Shown here: piece after piece, positions 45,931 to 56,402 of the stretch | Layout of the letters: every line of letters starts with the position of its first letter | How positions within the stretch are numbered: the first letter of the stretch is position 1 | Assembly: GCA_002812745.2 (NCBI GenBank) | Contig: NCSJ02000089.1 | Location: forward strand, 62,001-126,000 | Reading direction: 5' to 3' | Origin: Scytalidium lignicola | Lineage: Eukaryota > Ascomycota > Leotiomycetes | Length of the DNA: 64,000 bases | Position numbers and translations under genes: made by a program | Notes under the pieces: generated by a model | What the model was told of the DNA's origin: nothing | Databases searched by the model: none | What the model saw: the letters and a program-made list of their open reading frames with translations, nothing else

Positions 45931-47026
45931 GTTCACAAACTTAACATTAAATATATATATATTATTAAGCACATCTTAAAGGTTTACAATTTCAAAAACA
46001 CCCTTTTCAAGTAATCCTGATATTTTAACTTAACATGAAGTTATAAATTAAAATTATTCAAATTCCTCATCTTGTAAGAAAACAATAACTTTAAGGTATT
46101 TACAAGGTCTTCTATGTTCATACTTTACTAATAACACTAGTAGTAAAGTAACAATTATAGTTAACTCATTAAGCTCTTCTTAATACTCTTCAAGAGTTAT
46201 AATTTCCAATTCTAATTCTAATAACTTGATTCTATCAATTCCTTTTATAAGCATAAGGTATAATTTTACAATTGTTAACTTAAATAGTATATTCTTATAT
46301 AATAATACTAATATATATATTTCTCCATCTATACTTACAAGTTTGTACAACCTTTCTTAACTTTTATTCTAACTTATATTTCTTACTCTCTATATAAGAA
46401 CATTTAAATTCAATAATAAGTTATGAATAATACTTATATCAAGGCTGTTATACATATTGATTATGTCTTGTACTTGTCATTTTACCTTAATTTTATTAAT
46501 TTCCTTTATAACNTTCTTGATNATTATAACTNTNTAATTAACAATTAAAGTTAAAGTATTAAGTTCTAATATATATAAGTAAATGTTATAAACTAATAAT
46601 ATAAGAATAAGTTTGTTAAGTTTTATTAAATTGTTAATAGTTTTAAATATTATTTGTAAAATTATATTTTTATTAAAATTATAAATTTCAATTATAATTA
46701 TCTGATAAACATATTATACAAGTGTATAATATTACTTAACATAACTAATTAAGTTATAAGCTTTTATTAAGATTACTTTTAAAGTTATTCTTATAATTAT
46801 AATACTTTGCTAGAACTCTTTATTAACAAAGTTCTTTTTAATGTTAATGTTAAGAATAAATGATTAAATAGCTTTACTACTCGGTTAAAAAGGCAGATTA
46901 TTAGCGATTACTCGTTAAATAGTTATTCTACTATATATAACCTTAGGTTATAACATTATCCTTCTCTTTAAATAATCGCGTCTTCGCGATTTAAGCACAT
47001 TGGCCTCAGGTACTCTAGCTTTACAA
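45931..47026. repeat. AT-rich decayed repeat sequence
   Basis: No recognised domain; parts may be the 5' portion of the minus-strand Copia. It holds a cluster of Ns at 46513-46536 not tied to homopolymers, a hairpin at 46974-46991 (AATCGCG, loop TCTT, CGCGATT), and one copy of a direct repeat (46851-46953). Confidence 0.4.
46851..46953 (+). repeat. Direct repeat, left copy
   Basis: About 103 bases matching 48571-48673 in the same orientation, with mainly G/A and C/T differences; shared core TTAAATAGTTATTCTACTAT. The pair flanks the Tc1/mariner element. It may be LTR-like, or a dispersed repeat into which the mariner inserted. Confidence 0.65.
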
Positions 47027-48272
47027 GCCTAAGATTAAAAGTCTGTGTTTTATAAGCTATTTTAACGAGTTGATTATAATAACCTTACATTTGAACATAC
47101 TGACTTTTTAATTAATTATAACTACTACTTTACTTAATCCAGAGCACCTTCCAAGCTTTGAAATCCTTACAAAATACAAGGAAGTAATATATTAACTTGT
47201 AAACTTTGCTGATATTCTAATTCCAAAACTAAAGAAGTATTATAAGCTTAACTATTTTACAATCCTTAAAGTACTTTATTATAAAGCTTTAGAACATGCT
47301 TAGCCTTCTTGTACTAGCTGACCTTGAATGTTAAATAAGTTATAAATATACTAGATTATTACTTATATTAGTTCTTCTTAAGAATATCAAATCCTTAACT
47401 TCTAACATCTTTATAATAAGTTATATTTAAAATGTAATGCTTAAACACTTGAACGTCAATTAAAAGAAGTTGACTACTTCAAATGTATAATATACTAAAA
47501 GCTTTACCTTATACTTCTTCAAGTAAATAATCAAATAATCTAAAAGTTTAAACATATTTTCTAGAAGAAAGAATTTGAATAGAAAAGAGTATTATAATCT
47601 GATAAAGTTACATTTTTAATAAGTAGAAGAACAATCAAGTAAAAAGTTACTTAAAATCTTTATAAGCATTTTTATAAGAATTATATTTAACATCAATTTT
47701 ATTATAGTAATATTATATTTATAAATGCTTAAAAGGCAATTGAACATGATTATAAGAGNTTTTCTGCTATTTGTTAAGAGATCTAGCAAAAAAGGAGTAT
47801 TAATACAAATGAATTACTTTTTACAAATCCTCATACCTTATATCAAGTCTATTTTAAAGGATTTTAAAGCTTATATACATACTTTAAAGTTAAAACTTTT
47901 GTTTATAAAAGATAAGAACCTTACTTATAACTACAAGTCAATTCACAATTGTTATACTCAGTATTAAATAAAGTATAAGATTATATTAATGTTATATCCT
48001 TTTATAAGCCTTGATATAAATCTTATTAAAAAGTGTTAATAGTAGATTAAGAAATTACTTTACTAGTAATACAAACAGCTTATTAATAAGGATAAAATGC
48101 ACTAGTTTATGTTAAAGGAATAAGATAAAATCCTACAAAAATGGATTAATGAGTTGATTAATAAGCAAGAGCATTAAGTTTATGTATTAGTAGAATATTA
48201 TAAGTGAGCAACCTCTAATTAAATTGATTATAATGATGGTAATGCCTTAAAAAGCACAGACTTTTAATTTTA
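47027..48272 (+). mobile_element. Tc1/mariner-family DNA transposon, degraded
   Basis: Terminal inverted repeats: left about 47027-47062 (ATTAAAAGTCTGTGTTTTAT) and its complement at right about 48238-48272. Transposase remnants on the plus strand: a frame from 47725 with KAYIHTLKLKLLFIKD, where KD is followed by the family's DNAPIHTA position (damaged here); and around 48010-48230 PFISLDINLIKKC, corresponding to the SPDLNPIE-CW catalytic motif after C-to-T change, then DKILQKWINELINKQEH and YVLVEYYK. Several in-frame TAA/TAG codons and an N at 47759. The TA target duplication could not be verified. Confidence 0.78.
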
Positions 48273-48734
48273 AGCTCGTTAAGCACTTTAACCTCTAAGC
48301 ACTCTAACCTCACAACTCAAGCTTAACTCTTTAGTCTGTTGCCTTACTAAGAATAACTGTTATCATAACAGTTTAGCTCAATCAACTATATAACCTTATT
48401 ACTTTAAACTATTACTTTCTATAGTTAACTATAAACATTTATTAAGATGTACTTAGTCATCGATTACTAATATTACTAGTTATACAAAAGTTTTTACTTA
48501 GTATTTACTAGAACAGTAAATTATATACTAGATCTTAAAATATAATCAATTAGTAATTGCTAATAAAATGTTAAAAATAAATAATTGAATAACTTTACTA
48601 CTCAGTTAAAAAGGCAAATTATTAATGATCAGTTGTTAAATAGTTATTCTACTATATATAACTTTAAACTATAATAGTTAATAATAATCTAATTTAAAAG
48701 TTTTAAACAAGTGTTAATTTAACAAGTATATAAA
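48273..48734. repeat. AT-rich sequence right of the mariner element
   Basis: No gene. Contains the right copy of the direct repeat (48571-48673). Confidence 0.4.
48571..48673 (+). repeat. Direct repeat, right copy
   Basis: Matches 46851-46953 in the same orientation, about 1.7 kb away; see the left copy. Confidence 0.65.
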
Positions 48735-48840
48735 TAAACTAGCCAATCAATCTAGACTGGACTAGACTGTAAGTTTTATAAAGACAATTTCCAGACTGTA
48801 GACTGTATAGTCTAAACTGTATAGTCTATAGTCTAAAGTT
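48735..48840 (+). mobile_element. C-to-T/G-to-A decayed relative of the GC-rich hAT-like MITE
   Basis: Begins TAAACTAGCCAATCAATCTA where the intact copy at 49518 begins TAGACTGGCCGATCGGTCCA: six changes in 20, all G-to-A or C-to-T. The gapless alignment continues for about 30 more bases with the same bias, and the subterminal GACCGTA repeats appear as GACTGTA. The right end was not found. Confidence 0.8.
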
Positions 48841-49517
48841 AAAATTCTTATTTAGCATAAACTCAATAATAATATATAAGTCTTTTATAAAAGTTATATA
48901 AATAAGTATCAAGGCCTCAGTATGTTAATCATGTGAAGGGAGAAAAAGGATAAAGGTCTGAGTCTTAACTACTCCTTAGTTATTAACTCCTGTTTATAAA
49001 GAGAAGGTTTTCCTCTTCTCTTTAACAAGAGTTAAAGATTAATCTTGTAATTTTAGAAAAGCCTTAAGTTTTAAAGCAAATCTATACTTAATTAATTGTT
49101 ATTACACTGCTAATCTCTTATTATATTTCAACCTCTTAGTCTCTCTTCACTTTATATACAAACAACCTTAATATATTAATCTCTCTCTTTTAATNAAAAA
49201 GTACATAGATTATTGAGAATCAAGATGGTTAAGACTTGTCAAACTTAAGCTTTATAATAAAGAGAAGCAAAAAGGTTATAGTTCCCTTCTACTAGCTTAA
49301 CAACATTATAACAAGAAGAGTCACCATTACCTAATCTACCTTTGTCTTCTTCTTTAACACTTATTTCNAAAAAGTCTTACTTTGTTGTCAAAGGAAAAGT
49401 TAAACAAGAGCATTACAACTAAACAATAATAAGACTACCTTGAAAAGAAGAGAACTTATTTACAAGCTTTTAAGAGGGAAGAAGCTCTTATTTATGATTC
49501 TATATAAGACACACCAA
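48841..49517. repeat. AT-rich sequence, possible start of a Gypsy open frame
   Basis: From an ATG at 49225 a degraded frame runs toward the MITE insertion (Ns at 49195 and 49368 beside A runs). It could be the start of the Gypsy element whose reverse transcriptase lies at about 51.4-52.3 kb, but no gag motif was identified. Confidence 0.35.
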
Positions 49518-49941
49518 TAGACTGGCCGATCGGTCCAGACCGGACCAGACCGTGGGTTTTGTAGGGACCGTGCTCAGACCGTAGACCGTACGAAAATTTT
49601 GAGACCGGACCGTGAGACTACAGTCTGGTCTGGCTTAAAAAAATGGGGACCGTATATTAATGTCAGACTGTACTCAGACCATGCTCAGACCATGTAGTCT
49701 AAAATGTTACTATATTTAGTATATTTTTGTCTTATTTAAGTAATATTAGCGAATTACGGTCTCGCTTCATTTAAATCAGACCGTAGTCTGGTCTGGCTCA
49801 AAAAATGGGGGCTGTTCTACGGTCTGGTCCAGACCGGACCGTAAGGCCACGGTCTCGCTTAATTTTTTGCGGACGAGACCGTGTGGCTTACGGTCTCGTC
49901 CGGACCAGACCATGGTCCAATGCAACGGTCCGGCCAGTCTA
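49518..49941. mobile_element. GC-rich hAT-like MITE with perfect 8-base target duplication
   Basis: 424 bases. The ends are inverted repeats TAGACTGGCCG / CGGCCAGTCTA (11 of 11). They are flanked by the identical octamer CACACCAA at 49510-49517 and 49942-49949, the 8-base duplication length typical of hAT insertion. The interior carries many direct and inverted copies of AGACCG/CGGTCT (for example GGTCCAGACCGGACCAGACC), like the subterminal transposase-binding repeats of hAT elements. No coding frame. Unlike its surroundings it is GC-rich, so it looks young. It interrupts decayed retroelement sequence that would be continuous without it and one octamer. Confidence 0.9.
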
Positions 49942-51429
49942 CACACCAACTACTAAGACAAATCACTATACTGAATCCTACTAACAACCAAGTAACAAGA
50001 TTTAAGGGAAATTACAATTCCTTACCTTAAAATATAAGAGGACTAATTAGAATAAACTCTATACTTTCCTCTTTGAATTATACTCTTGATTTATTATAAT
50101 CTAAGAATTAAGTATTAAACTTCAAAGAGTTATATACATTGGTAATACATTAAAAAGTATTATTNAAAAAATACTAAATTACTTATATTATAAACACTTA
50201 GTAAAATCATTATAATTATATCTATTAAGACAAAATAAAAGAATTTTTAAAGAATAACATCTTAAATAACCTTACTTATACTTTTAAAATTATTATGAAA
50301 TTATATTACTTTAAACAAAAACCAGACTAGAAATTCAATTCTTTCTTGGACAATTATAAGAATATTAAATCAAAATTACTAAAATATTTACCTAAGGAAT
50401 ATTAAGTATACAATCTCTTAAACAAACTTTAACCAAAGTTAAAAAAGTAAATTATATTTTAAAGTATACTAATTACTAAGACAAAGCTAATCAACATAAT
50501 ACAAAGAGTTAAAACATTGATTATAACTTAAGAAAAAGGCATTATAACAAGAAATGTAACTATAATTAATCAACTAAGAAATTAAGATAGACGAATAAGT
50601 CAAACAAGTAAGATTTCGAGTATATCTTAAGTAAATTAAACTCCTTCAACATAAAAAGCAATAATTGTTAATATTATTCTTCTTAATAATCAATTAACAA
50701 CTAAAAGAGGAAGAGTTGTTAAATTATTACTTTCTGAGGTTTAATACTATTAATATAAGAAATCAGGCTATTATACTAGTAATTGCCCTTAAACATCTAA
50801 TATAAATATTATGCTATTAAGTAAATAAGTAATAATTACTTAATAAGAAGGCAAATACCTTTCAGAACAGTTAAAAGCAAGAGTTTCTCTTTAACTTAAA
50901 AGGAAATAAGTAATAAAGACAACCTTATTGAATATAAAGTTAGATTTGAATATTATACATCATCATCTCTTATCAGACAAAACAATAAAAGAGATTAATT
51001 AATACTTAGGAATAAGACAATTTTATGAACAAAACATTCTTATATACAAATCTTTAAACATTATAACTTACATCATTAATAGTTAAAGACTTAAGAGGAC
51101 AAAGTTATATAACTTCATAATAACTAAGTCTGATAAATATAAAATTATATTAGAAAAACTATAATATAATAATGTAAAACTATAAATTATCTATTATAAA
51201 GAAGATACTTAAGTATTTCCTCTTCAAGAATAACACTTATTACTAATCATTATAAAAAGATAACTTTAAAAAGTTAATTATACAACTAAGTATATTATGG
51301 TTTTGGTTAGAACAATCCTTATTCCTTCAAATGTACAAGAGGATATTAACAAGAAAGCTAGTAGAACATAACTTATTATACTATCAAAATATGATAATTA
51401 CTTGAATATCTTTAATATAGACTTAATTA
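49942..51429. repeat. AT-rich decayed sequence, probably Gypsy 5' part
   Basis: No intact frame. By position it may be the gag/protease part of the Gypsy element whose reverse transcriptase follows, but no motif was seen. N at 50165 beside an A run. Confidence 0.4.
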
Positions 51430-52295
51430 GAATTCTACCTCCTTATACCTCTTTAAAACATTATATCAACCTAAAAGAAGAATAAACTTTACTTTAGAAA
51501 CTTATTTATACTTTAGTTGAAAATAAACTTATAATACTTTATAACTATTTAGAAGTTACTATATTAAAAGGATAAATCCAATCCTTAATCAGTTTAATAA
51601 GAACTCTTATCTTGTTTATACTTAAGCTAAAAGGCAAGTTACAACTTTATGTTAATTACCAAGGACTAAACAAGATTACTAAGAAAAACCATATTACATT
51701 ACCCTTAATTTCAAAAATTATTAATTGATTATTTAAAGTTAAATACTTTATTAAGTTAAATTTAAAAGATACTTATTACTAAATATATATTTACAAAGGA
51801 AATAAGTAAAAGACAACGTTCAAAACTAAGTATAAACACTTTGAATATCTTATCATATTATTCAAACTTGTGAATATACTAATTACCTTCTAAACATATA
51901 TTAACTAAGTATTAACAAGTTTAGTCAACATCATCTACATTATATATCTTGATAATATCTTAATTTATACAAAAGACNAAAAAGTCATGTGTATAAGTTG
52001 TCTACAAAGTATTAACTAAGTTATAACAATAAAGCCTTTATACAAACTTGAAGAAATATACATTTTACTCTTAGACAATTACCCTTTTAAACTTTATAAT
52101 TACTCTTAAAGGTATAAGTATAAAGAAGGAATATATTATAATTATTATTAAATAACTAAAACTTAAAGGTATAAAAGACATACAAATCTTTCTTAGTTTT
52201 ATTAGATTTTACTATTAGTTTATTAAGAGTTATTCAAAGGTTATTATGCTATTAACAAATATACTAAAAAAAGGATATCCTTTAACCTTTTAATT
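51430..52295 (+). mobile_element. Gypsy (Ty3-type) reverse transcriptase, degraded
   Basis: Plus-strand pieces in Gypsy order: LPPYTSLKHYI (start of the RT domain region), YVNYQGLNKITKKNHITLPL, KYFIKLNLKDTYY, FKTKYKHFEYLIILF, IIYIIYLDNILIYTKD (the YLDDIL active site with one Asp changed to Asn), and FLSFIRFYY with FIKSYSKVIMLLTNILKKGY (start of the RNase H connection). Gln codons appear as TAA. The match ends at about 52,295; integrase was not found, so the element is truncated or rearranged. Confidence 0.85.
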
Positions 52296-53030
52296 AACTC
52301 TCTTATAATAAGAAGTATTTATAATATTACAAGACTTCTTACGATACAGTCATATAAGGTAAGTCTGGTTACTTTTGCTAGGTTTATGTGGAAGTAAGTT
52401 GTTTGTAGTTATAATAAACAAGTATATATAATAAAGTTGTAACTTAAGTTGAATATAAGGTTCTTAACTAAAGCTTAAAGGTAACATATATATATTTAGA
52501 GTTATGTACAGGAGGAGGTAAAGAATGGATTTGAGTTCGGAGATTCTAAGCTAGATTAACCGGCTAAATTTGTTTTGATCGGTAGGATCGAGTTTCATAT
52601 TCATCTACCTTGATCCTTAACTTAGATGACTATATATTCACGTTTACGTCGGCCAGCTTACTACGTAGAATAACACAATAAAACAATATCTGATATTAAC
52701 CATTATTTTACTCCTCAATCCTATAATTTATAACGATATATATCATGTACTAGGAAAATACNAAAAAATATTAGTCTCGTAACCAGTTAAAAAGCTTAAA
52801 TATCATGCTAAATAGATCAACCATAACAATAATCTTAAAAAGTATTTTATAACAAACTTTAAAAATATTATAAAAGCTTTTGAGATATATTATGATATAA
52901 ACCTTTTAAAAGTAGAGTTTTTTGTAAACCTTTTATATTAGTTCAAATATGCTAAAAATAACAAATAACCGAAGATAAAAAAAGATAACAAATCTATGCA
53001 CAAGTTTCTCAAAAAGGGGGACAATGCTAT
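52296..53030 (+). repeat. LTR-like and retroelement-end remnants
   Basis: About 52,425-52,485 resembles the LTR at 55,889: AGTTGAATATAAGGTTCTTA (52447-52466) against AGTTGAACACAAGGTTCCTA (56016-56035). Sequence near 53012-53022 (AAAAAGGGGGACA) looks like a polypurine tract at a retroelement 3' end. Between them nothing can be named. N at 52762 beside an A run. Confidence 0.5.
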
Positions 53031-53399
53031 AAGCCCGTCGTATGCCAAGTGACAAAAAACGATAACATATAACCTATTATAGTCCAAATATTATATGCAA
53101 CCCCCCTATAGTATTTAAAGTACCTTCCAATTTAACTCGGTATTTAGTTGATGAATAGTTTTCCAAGGGTATGAATTGCCAAGTCGAGGCTATGCAATTA
53201 GCGATCTGGCACAGCAGATATAAATAGACAATTTAATAAAAATTTCCAGCTGCCAAGAATGATTATTAATGACATCCTTGTGATACATCTTGTTATATGT
53301 TGAGACTGTAATAAAGCCTCATCATCTAGGGAGACCCTAGATTCATCATCTCAGTCCAAAATTCTTAGCTCCAGGGAATATCGATAACGGAGCTACTCT
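53031..53399. promoter_or_regulatory. Upstream region of the membrane-protein gene
   Basis: Composition returns to normal here. It presumably holds the promoter and 5' leader of the gene starting at 53400. No specific sites recognised. Confidence 0.4.
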
Positions 53400-55403
53400 A
53401 TGCAGTCTCATTCTGTTGCCTCTGAGAAGCCGGCGGGAAATAGTAATTTGAACGAGGTATTGGAAGTACAGCACCCGGAACAACCAAGCAGTCGATTTTT
53501 GAAGCGAACACTGGTCCTGATCTTCGCCCCCCTCGCAGTCACAGCATACTACCTTTGGATATGGCTTTATTTCCTTAAGCGAGACTCTGAGGGGCCTGTG
53601 AAATATGGCATAAATAATCAGATCTGGATCTTCTATTCGTGGTTCTTGATAGGTGTTTTTGGCCTCGACTGGTCGAAGCATGGCCTCATCGGTGTTGAGG
53701 CTGCCATGCTTCAAACATATTTCTGGCAGGTTCCTAGCGCTGCAGCGCTCCTGATGCACAGCGAAAGCAGTTGGAGTGGTCCAGGAGGATGGATCGAATG
53801 TTTGACAATGAGACTAGTTCGCAGGAAGAAGGGCCTAACCCATCGACTGTGGTATTTACTTGCCTTTCTTAGCCTTCTTCCATTTGTGGCATTGCCACTT
53901 TCGGGTCTTTGTTTGGAATTGTCAGATGGGTATGTTCCTGCATCAGACTCTCCAATGGTAGTAGGGCATACGTGGGAGGACTTCAATCGCAGGCAGTCGG
54001 CATATTACTCAGCTGCATTGAGCGGATGGAAGATTGGGTCACCCGCAACCGTGCCTGGAATTGGCATAATATATACCCCAGGATATCTGAACCGTGAGAA
54101 CTACAGTAGTCTTGCACATATTCCGAATACTCTGCCTCTGGATGAGGGCATTCCAGAGATATTTCTCACTCCGCAGGCCAAGAACCCCATCTCAGGCAGG
54201 GCATGGGGTTTTCATGCGGGATATAATTGCTCAATAGTGAAAGATTCTTCTGAATTCACTATTCTCAATAAGAAATCATCGTCGACAGTTTACAATCTTG
54301 GATATACTGATCAGGAGTGGGGTAGTCTCATAACCTCATCGGGGGAGAGAATCTCTATATTCAACAGTTCTATTATAGCTGATGGGAACAATCTCTGGGG
54401 GTACGCTGAGGTGGGAGTTCGCAACACGGCTACAGTGTCGAATCCTAGTACCAATCAGCCTATACCATATTATGACGGTACTGAGCCGGGATTCTCAGAG
54501 TCCGATGATCCCAGTAAGGCAGATATTCTCGAGTACGCTTTGTGGCAAGTGCGTCTACCTGGTTCGTACGGTGAACAAGCCTTCAACAGCACCCTAGATC
54601 CCATCATCAAAGGAATGGGTCAGCCTTTTATTCAAACCGCAAATGGAAGTTATGTAAGAAACAATACCTTCTTCAAAGTTCAAAGCAACGATGGGTACAA
54701 CAGTAGTGCCATAGAAATCTTCGGAGACCCTAGCCGTCTTTACTCCATTGTATCCCTCGCCCCTCCTATCGGCGTCCGCTGTCAAATTATTTCAGTTCTT
54801 GGAACTGCAGAACTCAATCCCGTGCAATCGACTTTTCACTCTTTCGAAAGGACACCCAGCCCCCCATTCGACCAGTCCGTGGAGAAGTCTCAAACACCTC
54901 GTTTTGGTGTCATTACACGTGCTACCATTCTAGGCCGCTACCTTGAAATTTTCACTTCAAGTAACTCTCCAGCTCCCATGACAGTATCTAACTCGTACTT
55001 TTACCAAAACTATATACAGCCGCAAACTTTACAGAAATCTATCATGTTGGCACATGCTATGGATGCCCTACAGCTCATGTATGATGGCACATACGGGTTT
55101 GAAGGCGCATGGTTGAACACTAACTTGACATCGTCTAAACCAGGAAAGTTATTAACAACTGGGGTGGTTCTGCCGGCTATACCAGCGGTACTGTTTATGA
55201 TCTGGGCTGTCTGTTGCGCGCTACTGGGAGTATTTTTTGGATTTAGACGGAGATGGTCTGACTGTTTAGATGGATATAGTTTCTTCCGACTTGGTGTCGA
55301 CTCAGCAGATGATGTGAAGGAGAAACCGGGTACCTTGAGGGCGAAGGAATTTTACGAGAATGAAGCGCTGTTTTCCTTACAAGCATTGGTTAGAGATATG
55401 TAA
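53400..55403 (+). CDS. Fungal multi-pass membrane protein with a large glycosylated lumenal/extracellular domain, function unknown
   Basis: One uninterrupted frame of 667 aa, no recognised enzyme domain. Predicted by eye: transmembrane segments at about 36-59 (LVLIFAPLAVTAYYLWIWLY), 75-93, 149-173 (LWYLLAFLSLLPFVALPLSG) and 590-615 (LPAIPAVLFMIWAVCCALLG). The 415 residues between the third and fourth carry several N-glycosylation sequons (NYS, NCS, NSS, NNT, NGS, NLT), so they probably face outside or the lumen. The tail is basic then acidic (FRRRWSDCL... DDVKEKPG). Architecture resembles uncharacterised Pezizomycotina membrane proteins; I cannot assign a family. It sits alone between two decayed AT-rich blocks but is itself intact, GC-normal and stop-free, so it is under selection or recently placed. 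ATG at 53400 is the first in frame. Confidence 0.85.
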   Translation: MQSHSVASEKPAGNSNLNEVLEVQHPEQPSSRFLKRTLVLIFAPLAVTAYYLWIWLYFLKRDSEGPVKYGINNQIWIFYSWFLIGVFGLDWSKHGLIGVEAAMLQTYFWQVPSAAALLMHSESSWSGPGGWIECLTMRLVRRKKGLTHRLWYLLAFLSLLPFVALPLSGLCLELSDGYVPASDSPMVVGHTWEDFNRRQSAYYSAALSGWKIGSPATVPGIGIIYTPGYLNRENYSSLAHIPNTLPLDEGIPEIFLTPQAKNPISGRAWGFHAGYNCSIVKDSSEFTILNKKSSSTVYNLGYTDQEWGSLITSSGERISIFNSSIIADGNNLWGYAEVGVRNTATVSNPSTNQPIPYYDGTEPGFSESDDPSKADILEYALWQVRLPGSYGEQAFNSTLDPIIKGMGQPFIQTANGSYVRNNTFFKVQSNDGYNSSAIEIFGDPSRLYSIVSLAPPIGVRCQIISVLGTAELNPVQSTFHSFERTPSPPFDQSVEKSQTPRFGVITRATILGRYLEIFTSSNSPAPMTVSNSYFYQNYIQPQTLQKSIMLAHAMDALQLMYDGTYGFEGAWLNTNLTSSKPGKLLTTGVVLPAIPAVLFMIWAVCCALLGVFFGFRRRWSDCLDGYSFFRLGVDSADDVKEKPGTLRAKEFYENEALFSLQALVRDM

Positions 55404-55667
55404 GGGAATATCTAGTCTCAAGAGTGCCCAAGATTATAGTTGATGAGATGAGTCTAAACAATGCTAAACATGAAAATGCGTTTATATATATTAAAGATTT
55501 TGCTAAGTTTGTTCGTGTTCTTCTGGCCACAACACAGACGATGTTTGAGATTGATTAGTTTTGCCTGCCATCACGTGCACTAGCTGTGCTCACCAACCGT
55601 GTCAGAGGTCAGAGCGTGTTAGGTAAGCTACTAAGCAAGCCGACGTGGCTTTTCCACGTCCCTGCAA
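55404..55667. other. 3' flank of the membrane-protein gene
   Basis: Normal composition; presumed 3' untranslated region and spacer. Nothing else seen. Confidence 0.35.
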
Positions 55668-55888
55668 TTGCGCACTTTACGCGTATCCAAAACAACAAAA
55701 CAACAATCCAATCACTCCACCTCAAAACTTCAACAATGTATTACTCAACAACCACTTGATAAAATAAATCCAAAATCGAAACATAAGGATGAAACCCTTA
55801 AATTAGCTGTTAAATCATACCAAAATGGTAAACATCCTTCAATTCATGGTTGTGTAAAGGGGTATAGCATTTCTAAGTTTACCCTCTG
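55668..55888 (+). pseudogene. Pogo/Fot1-type transposase N-terminus (psq HTH), truncated
   Basis: The frame contains KDETLKLAVKSYQNGKHPSI followed by a damaged AAKAYSIPKSTL-like helix (CVKGYSISKFTL), the psq-type DNA-binding helix-turn-helix that starts fungal pogo-family transposases. There is no in-frame ATG, and the frame is cut right after this motif by an LTR start (TGTAACAG) at 55889. The catalytic part was not found in the window. Confidence 0.6.
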
Positions 55889-56235
55889 TGTAACAGTCCC
55901 CCTGTACGGGTCACGGTCTCGTGAGAGGTGCAGCGGGTAGGAGCACAAACCAGGTATGTGTGAAGTGGACGATTGAATACTTGTGAACAAATAGCATATA
56001 TTGGAAAGTTACTTTAGTTGAACACAAGGTTCCTATCTACTTGGTGATGATCGCAATCTTATATAAACAATAAAATATTAGGACATATAAACTTCTAGAA
56101 CATATAGACCCTATACATCACATGACTAGCTAGTGCTTCCTATTTCCTAGTGCTAGTTTCTAAATAGCACCATAACGTAACTGATACTAACTATACGGCT
56201 AGTACTATCACCTGGCTAGTACTAGTAATGGTCGC
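55889..56235 (+). repeat. Gypsy-type LTR fragment
   Basis: Starts TGTAACAGTCCCCCTGTACG, typical of Gypsy LTRs, with a TATA-like box (TTATATAAAC) near 56060. It shares AGTTGAACACAAGGTTCCTA with decayed relatives at 52447 and 39976. This copy is not visibly mutated. It ends where a hAT-like MITE begins at 56236, so the right LTR end is missing or undefined. Confidence 0.6.
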
Positions 56236-56402
56236 TAGACTGGCCAACGGTCCGGTCTCGTCTAGACCGTAAAGGTTTTTGGGAACTGTTTTTCAGACCA
56301 GACCGTTCAGACCGGACCGTACAATTTACAGTCCAGACCGTAAGGATTTTGTAAACTGTTTTTTTAGACCGGACCGTACGGTCTGGACCAAACGGTCTGA
56401 TT
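56236..56402 (+). mobile_element. Partial hAT-like MITE (same family as 49518)
   Basis: Begins TAGACTGGCCAACGGTCCGG, sharing the ten-base terminus of the intact element, followed by many AGACCG/CGGTCT repeats (for example AGACCGGACCGTACGGTCTG). The GC-rich half ends near 56402, and no opposite terminus was found, so only one end is present. Confidence 0.75.

Noticed and set aside
48895..48902. TATATAAA as a possible 8-base target duplication for the decayed MITE at 48735 (also at 48727-48734)
   Set aside because: Such an octamer is expected by chance in this AT-rich DNA, and the adjoining sequence lacks the expected inverted end.
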